A stretch of 64,000 bases of DNA, from contig NZ_CP116619.1 in the NCBI RefSeq assembly GCF_030409055.1, positions 3,821,628 to 3,885,627 of the forward strand, read 5' to 3'. Shown here in pieces: positions 27,338 to 35,129 of this stretch (its first letter is position 1; every line of letters begins with the position of its first letter). A program made the translations under genes and the position numbers. The notes beneath the pieces are model-generated. The model had not been told where the DNA came from, ran no database searches, and saw nothing but the letters and a program-made list of their open reading frames with translations. Source of the stretch: Trichocoleus desertorum NBK24. Its GTDB lineage: Bacteria; Cyanobacteriota; Cyanobacteriia; FACHB-46.

Positions 27338-28414
27338 ATGACATTTAATATTGATGCTTTAGGATTACCTGTACTTCAGAACGGGTCTGAAGGGCCAGCA
27401 GTAGCGGCTTGGCAAAGCTTTCTGAAAGGTGCTCAGTTCGCCCTCGGAGCAATGGACGAAAACTTCGGTAGGTTAACTGATACAGCCACACGCAGCTATC
27501 AACAAAAAAATAACTTACCTGTGACAGGCGTTGTAGACGACACCACCTATGCTCTAGCGCTACAGCAAGGCTTTTTGTTTAAGGTGCCAAATTTCTCGGC
27601 GGCTCTGTTGTTGAACTACCTTAACTTTGGCGTTGCAGAAGTTAAAGACCTACAGAACAGTCTCAATGCGATCGCTCAACTCGATCCCCCCCTCAGCGTG
27701 GATGGCGATTTTGGCCCCCTCAGCAGCCGAGGTTTGGCCCAAGTTTACAAGCAGAGAGATGTGCGGTTTCGCGATGACTTGCAACAGCAATTGACTGCCA
27801 CGACCCAACAAAAACTCGGAACCGATTTCAGGGCGGCGATCGCGTTCATTGATGACTATGCCAAAAAGTTACGATTTCGCTTAAGTGGTCCCCATTGGGT
27901 GAAGTTTTTTCTAGCAACCAATTCCATTGAAGATTTAGCTTCACCGTTTCGGCAGCGAGTTCAAGCATTTGAAAAAGCCCTACGAGTCGCAGGGGCAAAA
28001 CTAGACATTACTAATACCCTACGTCCCCCGGAGCGAGCTTATCTAATGCATTTTGCCGCCAAAATTAGCCGCTCCCAAATTCGACCTCAAGATGTGACCG
28101 CCATGCTGGGAGTGGATATTGACTGGGTACATTACACCCATGCTGACTCTGTGCAAGCGGCTCAGCAAATGATTGATGCTTATGGGATTGGCACAAATCC
28201 TGTAGCGTTGCGATCGCTACATACCCAAGGGCTAGCAATCGACTGGTTCATTAATTGGGAAGGGACGCTGCAAATCAGAGACAGTAGCGGGCAACTGGTG
28301 AGCATTGGGCCTCCCCGGAATGGCGAGAATCCCGCCTTGATGAAAGTAGGGGCTTCTTATGGAGTTTATAAGCTCTTGGGCGACCCACCGCACTGGTCAG
28401 TCAATGGTGGCTAA
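27338..28414 (+). CDS. Peptidoglycan-binding protein with M15-like C-terminal domain
   Basis: The N-terminal half holds two PG_binding_1 units (GSEGPAVAAWQSFLKGAQ ... FGRLTDTATRSYQQKNNLPVTGVVDD, then LNYLNFGVAEVKDLQNSL ... VDGDFGPLSSRGLAQ). The C-terminal half, with ITNTLRPPERAYLMH, LHTQGLAIDWFIN and PPHWSVNGG, resembles D-Ala-D-Ala carboxypeptidase/M15-type enzymes, where His-x(6)-Asp and a terminal His-Trp bind zinc. No signal peptide is evident, which is odd for a cell-wall enzyme. I take ATG 27338 because GGTGAG lies just upstream; GTG 27329 is nearby. Binding domains are secure; catalytic activity is inference. Confidence 0.75.
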   Translation: MTFNIDALGLPVLQNGSEGPAVAAWQSFLKGAQFALGAMDENFGRLTDTATRSYQQKNNLPVTGVVDDTTYALALQQGFLFKVPNFSAALLLNYLNFGVAEVKDLQNSLNAIAQLDPPLSVDGDFGPLSSRGLAQVYKQRDVRFRDDLQQQLTATTQQKLGTDFRAAIAFIDDYAKKLRFRLSGPHWVKFFLATNSIEDLASPFRQRVQAFEKALRVAGAKLDITNTLRPPERAYLMHFAAKISRSQIRPQDVTAMLGVDIDWVHYTHADSVQAAQQMIDAYGIGTNPVALRSLHTQGLAIDWFINWEGTLQIRDSSGQLVSIGPPRNGENPALMKVGASYGVYKLLGDPPHWSVNGG

Positions 28415-28710
28415 AACTCTAGATGAATAATCCAGACCCCAATTAGCAATAAACCAGAAACAAAACTTCCCTAAAGCCTTAGTCAAGCTCGCTAAGGTAT
28501 GTTTCTGTTGCCTGCGGATGCTTTAAATCGTTTCTATGCCCTAAGATAGATGACACTGGTTTCGCCGAACTGAAAGGGTACCTTAAAGGTTGCGTTAAGT
28601 ATGTAAAAATACGGAAATCGGTCACTCCCTACCCTGATAAAGTGCCCTGATCCCAGGCATACTATTGCATCGCTCTCCCACATCCCTGACAGGCAAAGCT
28701 GAAGGCAGTA

Positions 28711-29943
28711 ATGTCAGCTCACCTAATTACCGCTGGAAGCGCATTAATGAAACAGCCTTCAAGTCCTGTACAGGCATGGGAACAGTACCGTAGCCAAGCG
28801 ATCGCCTGCTATAGCAATAACCAATTTCGAGAGTACTTAACCCTCTCTGAGCAGAATTTGGAATTAGCTAGAACCCTAGGAGACAGAACGAAAGAAGCGA
28901 TCGCTCTGAACCAAGTCGGGTTGGCGCATATTCGCTTATGGCAACCCCAACAAGCTTTGGGATTTCTCCAGCAAGCCCTAGTGCTGCAACGAGCCTTGGG
29001 TGCGTCTTTATCAGCAGCACAAGTTAAAATCTCTCAGCTAAACATCGCTTCACCCCTATTTGGCGAAGCCACCACCCTCAACAATATGGGGTCTGTTTAT
29101 AGCCAGTTAGGAGAACCCCAACGGGCTTTAGAGTTTTTTAACCAAGCCCTCATGATTTTTCGTGAGTTGGGCGATCGCCGGATTGAAGCCGTCACCCTCA
29201 ACAGTATTGCCTTAGCCTACATTCGTCTCGGCCAGACCAAGCAAGCTTTACTTTTGTGCAATCAACTTCTGCCGATCCGCCGAGAACTTGGCGATCGCGC
29301 TGGGGAAGCGGCCACCCTCAACAACATGGGCTTGACTTACAGCGACTTAGGTCGGCCCCGTAAAGCGCTGAAATACTTTAAACAAGCACTCCTGATCCAA
29401 AAAGAATTAGGCGATCGCGCTGGAGAAGCCACAGCCCTCAACAACATTGGCTCCGTTTATAGCGATTTGGGTGAACCCCAGCGAGCCTTGCTGATCCACA
29501 ACCAAATTCTGCTGATTCGGCGGGACTTGGGCGATCGCTTTGGCGAAGCCACCACCCTCAACAACATCGGCTTTGCGTATCGAGACGCGGGCCAATTGCA
29601 CCAATCCTTAGACTTCTATCACCAAGCCCTCCGGATTCGAGAAATATTAGGCGATCGCCCCGGACAAGCGACCACGCTCAACAATATTGGTTTCGCCCAT
29701 CGCGACCTAAAGCAGCCCAAGCGAGCTTTGGAGTTCTACAACCGATCCTTGCTGCTCTACCGAGAATTGCAGGATCGTACAGGCGAAATTACCACTCTGG
29801 CTAATATTGGTGCCGTATGGGCAGAATTAGAACAGCCAGACTGGGCACAAGACTTCTATCAAGAAGCCTATGGGCTGGCCGAAAAAATTGGCAATCTTTT
29901 CTTGCTTGATTGGATTTGTGTGCTGCGAGGGGCTAATTCCTAA
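28711..29943 (+). CDS. Tetratricopeptide-repeat protein (40-residue, kinesin-light-chain-like units)
   Basis: The 410-residue protein is almost entirely 40-residue TPR units of the form GEATTLNNIGxxYxxLGxPxxALxxxxQALxIxRELGDR, about eight copies. At DNA level the units from 29050 to 29770 are strong 120-base tandem repeats. Each of the central units carries a HIP1 octamer at the same place, within the codons for Gly-Asp-Arg. There is no signal peptide, membrane segment or enzymatic domain, so it is a scaffold or partner-binding protein. The short N-terminal segment before the first repeat is unremarkable. ATG start; monocistronic. Confidence 0.85.
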   Translation: MSAHLITAGSALMKQPSSPVQAWEQYRSQAIACYSNNQFREYLTLSEQNLELARTLGDRTKEAIALNQVGLAHIRLWQPQQALGFLQQALVLQRALGASLSAAQVKISQLNIASPLFGEATTLNNMGSVYSQLGEPQRALEFFNQALMIFRELGDRRIEAVTLNSIALAYIRLGQTKQALLLCNQLLPIRRELGDRAGEAATLNNMGLTYSDLGRPRKALKYFKQALLIQKELGDRAGEATALNNIGSVYSDLGEPQRALLIHNQILLIRRDLGDRFGEATTLNNIGFAYRDAGQLHQSLDFYHQALRIREILGDRPGQATTLNNIGFAHRDLKQPKRALEFYNRSLLLYRELQDRTGEITTLANIGAVWAELEQPDWAQDFYQEAYGLAEKIGNLFLLDWICVLRGANS

Positions 29944-30146
29944 CCAGACTTAGCAGGGGCATGGCAACCCATGCCTCTATTCCCTCTATCAAACTATCAA
30001 AATCTACTTCTATTAAAACTGGTTGTAGCTATATCAACTGGCTCTATGCCTAAGGCTAGTGGCAGGTCATTCCTTATAATTACTAAAATTTACTAAAGAA
30101 TTACATTTGACTTCTAATCTGTAAATTAAGATACAGAAATAGTTAC

Positions 30147-30238
30147 GTTCATCTCTCTTGGTGTCTCGTCTATGGCTGAGCTAGCTATTCTGCCATCGAG
30201 AGGGACGGAAGTAGGGACTCATCCCGAAGGAACGCGCC
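30147..30238 (+). promoter_or_regulatory. Glutamine riboswitch (glnA motif)
   Basis: The segment has the core of the cyanobacterial glnA RNA: GTTC (30147-30150) pairs with GAAC near 30230-30233 as P1. CTCTC (about 30153) pairs with GAGAG (about 30198), followed by GACGGAAGTAGGG, a small GGG/CCC hairpin and CCCGAAGGAACGC. This class binds glutamine and controls nitrogen-related genes such as gif genes and small downstream peptides. It ends about 43 bases before the ATG of the DUF4278 gene. Confidence 0.88.
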
Positions 30239-30280
30239 TCATCCTAACCCCATTAAGCAACGAAGTTAGAGGCGAAAAGT

Positions 30281-30688
30281 ATGAAACTGTCATATCGTGG
30301 TGCTCATTATGAATCTGAGCTACCCACCTTCCAAATGATGGAAGGGGATGTCGTAGGGAAATATCGTGGACAAAACCTGCGGCTCCAGTATTCTTATCCG
30401 AAGCATATTCCAGTGCCTCAAACTCCTTTAGATCTCAAGTATCGAGGAGTTGCCTACTCCACCCACCGCCCAATGGAGTTGGAAGATCTAATTAAGACTC
30501 AACCAGCAGCAGTGGCTGCCAGCCAGACACCCTTGCAAAATATGCGGCAACGAGTGCTTAGGGAAGTCGCAGAAACCCATCGGACAAATATCTACCGTAG
30601 CCTAGAGCGCCGCTTGCAGGTTGCTAAAAACTTGGGAGATCAAAGGCTAATCGGTATGCTAGAGTCTGAGCTTCAACAGATTGTCTAA
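30281..30688 (+). CDS. DUF4278 protein under a glutamine riboswitch
   Basis: The 135-residue protein begins MKLSYRGAHYESELPTF, then GKYRGQNLRLQYSYPK and LKYRGVAYSTHRP: the repeated (K)YRG motif that defines cyanobacterial DUF4278. The C-terminal 60 residues are helical and charged (QNMRQRVLREVAETHRTNIYR). Biochemical function is not known. A glutamine riboswitch directly upstream and a terminator directly downstream make it a single-gene unit that responds to nitrogen status, so a role in nitrogen or glutamine control is inferred. Confidence 0.85.
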   Translation: MKLSYRGAHYESELPTFQMMEGDVVGKYRGQNLRLQYSYPKHIPVPQTPLDLKYRGVAYSTHRPMELEDLIKTQPAAVAASQTPLQNMRQRVLREVAETHRTNIYRSLERRLQVAKNLGDQRLIGMLESELQQIV

Positions 30689-30710
30689 CCAATCTTGATC
30701 AGAATCAGTT

Positions 30711-30743
30711 AGGGTCTGAAGTGTGCAACTTCAGACCCTTTTT
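30711..30743 (+). terminator. Rho-independent terminator of the DUF4278 gene
   Basis: AGGGTCTGAAG (30711-30721) pairs perfectly with CTTCAGACCCT (30729-30739), followed by TTTT. It lies 23 bases after the stop. Confidence 0.9.
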
Positions 30744-30756
30744 AGTTGGTTTGCAA

Positions 30757-31479
30757 TTAAGCTAGGTTTTTGATGGCAGTCTGCGCTTCTCGGCGTAAAC
30801 CAGTAGCAATTCTGAATAACTCTTGCCCTGTGTGCAAGTAGTGCTCGTCGTAGTTGAATGTAAACCGTTCTAGCTCTTCTAGTCCATCATTGACCTGATT
30901 GAGACAGTGATAGAGATGAGCCGCCACTCCAGCCACATTGGGTGGATTGGGCATGGAGCGGAACGTTCTTTGAGCTTGGCTTAATTCAGTGTGAGAGTCT
31001 TCTAAATACTCTTGAAACCCTGTCATAAGCTCGTCATCAAATGGATCAGCTGATAGTTCGTCAATTTCTTCTGCTAGATCATTGAGGATATGAGCGAGGA
31101 GCCGATTCACAGGTGTATAGACCTGATTGAGCCAAAGTTGTAAGTGCTCATCCGCAGCTTGGCCAGTGGGGTACTGTTCTCGGTATCGTTTCTGTACTTC
31201 AGCAGCGCGTCGTTGACGATCGCTAGGGGACATTCCCTCCGTGTCAAACCTGGCACCGTATAAACGATGAGCAATTTCTTGGTCATAAGACTGGCGGCGC
31301 TGCGGATCGCTGAGAACTTCATAAGCGGCGTTAATCCGACTAATCTGCTCGTGGTCAGTGACAGAGCGATTACTATCTGGATGAAATTGCTTCGCTAGGC
31401 GGCGATAGGCTTGCTTAATTTCTGCCTGACTCGCCGCCTGAGGAATATCCAGGGTTTCATAGTGATTGGAATTTCCCAT
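30757..31479 (-). CDS. J-domain (DnaJ-like) protein
   Basis: The 240-residue protein has an N-terminal J domain (residues 5-68) with YETLDIPQAASQAEIKQAYRRLAKQFHPDSN; the HPD tripeptide that stimulates Hsp70 ATPase is present. The rest is a helical region without the G/F, zinc-finger or CTD modules of full DnaJ, so it is a class III-type J protein that probably recruits DnaK to a specific client. The downstream segment with QLWLNQVYTPVNRLLAHILNDL is typical of a cyanobacterial subgroup of unknown target. ATG start; monocistronic, converging on the DUF4278 gene. Confidence 0.88.
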   Translation of the reverse strand: MGNSNHYETLDIPQAASQAEIKQAYRRLAKQFHPDSNRSVTDHEQISRINAAYEVLSDPQRRQSYDQEIAHRLYGARFDTEGMSPSDRQRRAAEVQKRYREQYPTGQAADEHLQLWLNQVYTPVNRLLAHILNDLAEEIDELSADPFDDELMTGFQEYLEDSHTELSQAQRTFRSMPNPPNVAGVAAHLYHCLNQVNDGLEELERFTFNYDEHYLHTGQELFRIATGLRREAQTAIKNLA

Positions 31480-31540
31480 AGGGCTATTTTAGCTTGCAGC
31501 CCTACCGTACTTGGGATATAAAGTGGAGCCAAAAACTGAC

Positions 31541-32503
31541 TTAAGTGGCTGCTGTCGAAAGACTTGGCTCCAAATCTTGGAACAGAGGTGTACTCAAGTA
31601 CCGCTCGCCAAAACTTGGTTGCACCATGACAATTAAGCGTCCTGCATTTTCCGGTCGCTTACCAATCTGGATCGCTGCATAGAGGGCAGCTCCACTAGAG
31701 ATTCCTGACAGCAGCCCTTCTTCGCGAGCCAAACGACGACCATAGGCGATCGCGTCTTCATCGGCCACCGCAATCACTTCGTCAATCAGGTCAACTTTGA
31801 GGACTTGAGGAACAAAGCCAGCTCCAATCCCCTGAATTTTGTGGGGGCCAGGTTTGCCTCCAGACAAAATCGCGCTGTTGACAGGCTCAACTGCGATCGC
31901 TCTAAAGCTTGGTTTCCGTTGTTTAATGACTTCCGCCACACCCGTCAAAGTGCCGCCTGTCCCAATCCCAGATACTAGAAAATCTATTTCGCCATCTGTG
32001 TCTTGCCAAATTTCCTCTGCGGTAGTTTCTCGATGAACTTGCGGATTAGCTGGATTCCGGAACTGCTGTAGCATGTAGGCGTTAGGCATAGAATCCACAA
32101 TCTGTTGCGCTCGCCGAATACAACCAGCCATTCCCTCAATGCCAGGGGTCAACTCTAGTTCTGCGCCATAAGCCCGCAGCATCGCCCGTCGCTCTGAGCT
32201 CATAGTTTCGGGCATGGTCAAAATGAGCCGATACCCTTTAGCTGCTGCCACCATTGCCAGCGCAATCCCAGTGTTACCTGAAGTTGGCTCTACTAAAATT
32301 GTTTTTCCAGGCGTAATCAACCCTTCCCGTTCTGCCGCATTGATCATGCTGACGCCGATGCGATCTTTCACCGAAGACGCAGGGTTCATCCCTTCCAACT
32401 TCACAACAATGCGGGCAAGACAACCTTCTGCCTGAGGAACGCGATTGAGCTGGACTAAGGGAGTGTGACCAACCAACTCTGTAATATCGTGGGCAATACG
32501 CAT
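31541..32503 (-). CDS. cysK: Cysteine synthase A (O-acetylserine sulfhydrylase)
   Basis: The 320-residue PLP enzyme has the lysine that binds the cofactor at K46 in SSVKDRIG, the substrate loop [11 protein letters not shown] and the phosphate-binding GIGTGGT. It makes cysteine from O-acetylserine and sulfide in the cytoplasm. A gene for an Rrf2-type regulator lies 108 bases upstream on the same strand, so the pair may be cotranscribed or share control. Its C-terminal region is slightly short but complete, and an ATG start is clear. Confidence 0.95.
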   Translation of the reverse strand: MRIAHDITELVGHTPLVQLNRVPQAEGCLARIVVKLEGMNPASSVKDRIGVSMINAAEREGLITPGKTILVEPTSGNTGIALAMVAAAKGYRLILTMPETMSSERRAMLRAYGAELELTPGIEGMAGCIRRAQQIVDSMPNAYMLQQFRNPANPQVHRETTAEEIWQDTDGEIDFLVSGIGTGGTLTGVAEVIKQRKPSFRAIAVEPVNSAILSGGKPGPHKIQGIGAGFVPQVLKVDLIDEVIAVADEDAIAYGRRLAREEGLLSGISSGAALYAAIQIGKRPENAGRLIVMVQPSFGERYLSTPLFQDLEPSLSTAAT

Positions 32504-32611
32504 GGCTTCACTCTTTGATTGATGTGTTAGTGGATTGAAAAACTAAACTAGAACGAGCAAATACTAGCATCGCTGGACTCGATCACTAGTAAAATCGCGT
32601 TTTTTTAGGAA

Positions 32612-33049
32612 TTAGATGTAGTACATAATGTCCAACTGTTGGCGAGAATCCCTGCGCTCTGCTAAGTCCTGTAACGTATAGCCTTGGAGTACCGCATCCG
32701 CAGCCTGACGAGATTCTTGCCAAATGTCCCAGATAACTGAACTCTCAACAGTTTTGGTAGTAGAGCCATTCTCCGCTGGCTGAGTATCAAGGCCCTCAAT
32801 GCAGTTTAAAGCTTCGAGAAGCGTGATCTTCCAAGGTTCTCTAGCTAATAAGTAACCTCCTTTGGCCCCACGCTGGCTTCGAACTAAACCACAACGCCTC
32901 AGAGTTGCTAGCAACTGCTCTAGATAGCGATCGGGGATATTTTGTTGAGCAGCGATTTGTCGGATCTGCAACGGCTCACTATTACCGTAATGAGCTGCCA
33001 GTTCCAATAAAGCCAGCAGGGCATATTCACTTTTACACGACAGTTCCAC
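32612..33049 (-). CDS. Rrf2-family transcriptional regulator
   Basis: The protein has the Rrf2 winged helix: ELSCKSEYALLALLELA, then IRQIAAQQNIPDRYLEQLLATLRRCGLVRSQRGAKGGYLLAR. The three clustered cysteines that bind Fe-S in IscR or NsrR are absent; only the N-terminal and CGL cysteines are present. It is thus more like CymR, the cysteine-metabolism regulator that works with CysK. The position directly upstream of cysK supports that reading, which remains inference. I prefer GTG 33049, giving VELSCKSEYALL at the start; a TTG at 33073 would add eight residues. Confidence 0.85.
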   Translation of the reverse strand: MELSCKSEYALLALLELAAHYGNSEPLQIRQIAAQQNIPDRYLEQLLATLRRCGLVRSQRGAKGGYLLAREPWKITLLEALNCIEGLDTQPAENGSTTKTVESSVIWDIWQESRQAADAVLQGYTLQDLAERRDSRQQLDIMYYI

Positions 33050-33144
33050 AAGCAAGGTAGGAATAGAGAGCAACTAACTAGATTTGATATTCTTGCATTA
33101 TACCCCGGTTCTCCACTGGGGTTTGCAGGTTTAAATAATTGCAA

Positions 33145-33171
33145 TAAAAAAGACCTCGCTTGGAGGCGAGG
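33145..33171 (-). terminator. Terminator of the first porin gene
   Basis: On the minus strand CCTCGC and GCGAGG flank a six-base loop and are followed by TCTTTTTT. It lies about 34 bases past the stop at 33205. Confidence 0.85.
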
Positions 33172-33204
33172 CCCATCAGAAAACTTGAAAGTACCTAGAG
33201 CTTA

Positions 33205-34857
33205 CTAGAACTTGAACGTAGTCCGAAGCGTACCCACATAGATAGTGTCATTAGCATCATTGTGCTCTGGATTGAAGATCACTAGCAAACCAGGAGTCAC
33301 ATCAATGTTGTCGTTGACGGGATAACGATACAGCGCCTCTAAGTGGAGAGAGCTATCAGGATCTTCAGCACCCGTATCCGAACTGGTGAGTTTGGGAGGC
33401 ATACCAACAATCAGACCCAGTAACGAACCTTCTTTACCTAGATCGCGGAAGCCTACGTTAGCTGCCCAGTTCCAAATTTCGGCATCATTACCCTCTAAAG
33501 CTCCAGATTTAGCACGAGCTTCGGTGTAGCCAACCCAGCCACCAAGAGCAAGCTTAGAGCCAAGACGGAAGTTGGCTTCAACACCAAAGTTATCCGCTGC
33601 GGTCGCGATGCCATTACCAAACGGGCGTGATGCTAAGACACTTCCAGTACTGGAAGAAACATTAACCTGACCGGAGGGATCATAGGAGCGAACGTAGGTT
33701 AAACCTAGGCTGAGAGCATCAAGAGGACGGAAGGCAACCTGAGCCAAAGCCGCATTGGAGCCATCAAATAGACCAAACTTCTCCTCAGGTCGGTCCGCAT
33801 TATCGGCTAAGTATCCTAAGGATACAGAAACTGCATTGCCAAAGTCAGTAGTTACGGTAACGCCTGCACCACCAGCGCCATGTCGATAGATAGGGTTAAA
33901 TCGGCCAAAGCGAGAAATTGCACCGCTACCACTACTGACGAATAGGGGATTGATGGTGTCGATATTTTCGTAGAATTCTCCACCGGCAGCATCAAAAACT
34001 ACATTGGCTCCGCCCAAAGGAAAACGGTAGAACAGCTTGGCCAATCGTAAATCGTTATCTTCGTCACCATCAAAGCCTAAACGGGTCATGCTAGTACCCG
34101 TTACGTTAGGTCTTGGTGGATTGGCACTAGTACTGCCAGCATCAAGCTGAGTAATGTTCCGAGCTTCCAATCGAGCTCTCAAGCGATCTTTACCAGTAAA
34201 GCTGGTATCTAGATTGAGACGAACGCGATCGCTCAGGGTTACAACTTCTTCTAAATCAGCTGCTAGGTTGGGATCAGCACCAGGCTGAACCGCTTTCTTA
34301 TCACCAAACACATCAGTAATAGCGAAAATAGCTTCTGCGTTCAGCTTGGTCGTGGTGGAGAATTGATTGGCTTCCAGTTCAGCAGTGCGAGCTTCTAATG
34401 CATCGACACGACCGCGGAGAGTCGCCAACTCAGCTGAGAACTCTTCTTGGAGGCGCTGTAGGGTCGCTAGGTCTTCCTTAGTGACGAGGTCAGCAGTGCC
34501 TGCTGCGATGAGTTCGTTGACGCGGTCCATGCAGGCGTTTAAGCCAGCGGCAAACTCATAACGAGTCATTGCCCGGTTGCCACGATAGGTACCGTCGGGA
34601 TAACCCGCAATACAGCCATAGCGCTCAACCAGGGATTGCAGTGCTTGGAAGGCCCAATCGGTAGGTTGTACGTCAGAGAGCTGAGAAACAGAGGTGACTT
34701 GAGCTAGCCCATTATTGCTAGCATCTTCAGTCATAGGCTTCTCTAGAGATGAAACCGAGGTAGGTACTTCAGTTGCGATCGCAGAGACGGAAGCGATCAA
34801 GGTAGCACCCAAAACGGCTGGAGCAATCAACAAAGAATTCCAGAAAATCTTAGACAT
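33205..34857 (-). CDS. Iron-uptake porin with SLH domain (copy 1)
   Basis: The 550-residue outer-membrane protein has a signal peptide (cleavage near AIA), an SLH domain (DVQPTDWAFQALQSLVERYGCIAGYPDGTYRGNRAMTRYEFAAGLNAC, which contains the family cysteine pair), and a short coiled coil (TLQRLQEEFSAELATLRGRVDALEAR). A C-terminal OprB-like beta-barrel follows, ending RTTFKF with the terminal phenylalanine. Cyanobacterial members anchor to peptidoglycan-linked polymer and pass inorganic ions, including iron. ATG 34857 is chosen over the adjacent TTG. Residues 56-175 are identical to the second copy upstream. Confidence 0.92.
   Translation of the reverse strand: MSKIFWNSLLIAPAVLGATLIASVSAIATEVPTSVSSLEKPMTEDASNNGLAQVTSVSQLSDVQPTDWAFQALQSLVERYGCIAGYPDGTYRGNRAMTRYEFAAGLNACMDRVNELIAAGTADLVTKEDLATLQRLQEEFSAELATLRGRVDALEARTAELEANQFSTTTKLNAEAIFAITDVFGDKKAVQPGADPNLAADLEEVVTLSDRVRLNLDTSFTGKDRLRARLEARNITQLDAGSTSANPPRPNVTGTSMTRLGFDGDEDNDLRLAKLFYRFPLGGANVVFDAAGGEFYENIDTINPLFVSSGSGAISRFGRFNPIYRHGAGGAGVTVTTDFGNAVSVSLGYLADNADRPEEKFGLFDGSNAALAQVAFRPLDALSLGLTYVRSYDPSGQVNVSSSTGSVLASRPFGNGIATAADNFGVEANFRLGSKLALGGWVGYTEARAKSGALEGNDAEIWNWAANVGFRDLGKEGSLLGLIVGMPPKLTSSDTGAEDPDSSLHLEALYRYPVNDNIDVTPGLLVIFNPEHNDANDTIYVGTLRTTFKF
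34349..34700 (-). repeat. SLH/coiled-coil coding block shared by the two porin genes
   Basis: This block and the block at 36267-36618 encode the same 120 residues without a change, while the DNA differs at scattered silent positions. They are direct repeats about 1.9 kb apart and mark an old tandem duplication held by selection. Confidence 0.85.
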
Positions 34858-35050
34858 CAACTTTCACGTCCTCACACCAAATTAGATAGGTCTCAGTAGA
34901 CCCAGAAGAACCCTTAAGAGCAAAATTAGCACTTTTAGGTCGATTTCTATGTTCGTTAAATCACATCCACACTTTTAGAATACTTAATTTAAGTATTCTA
35001 CTTAGGTACTTTATCACTAAAGTTGGCTCACAGAAGTTTGGCAGAAAACA

Positions 35051-35077
35051 TAAAAAAGCCCCGCTAACAGCGGGGCT
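35051..35077 (-). terminator. Terminator of the second porin gene
   Basis: On the minus strand AGCCCCGC and GCGGGGCT form an eight-base stem with a five-base loop, followed by TTTTTT. It lies about 50 bases after the stop at 35130. Confidence 0.9.
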
Positions 35078-35129
35078 AAATCAATCAACTAGTTAAAAGA
35101 GCTTGAAGTTCTCTTTCTCTTCTCTGGAT

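Noticed and set aside
28711..29943. 120-base tandem repeats taken as a CRISPR or satellite array
   Set aside because: The units are in frame, code for TPR helices throughout and have no unique spacers.
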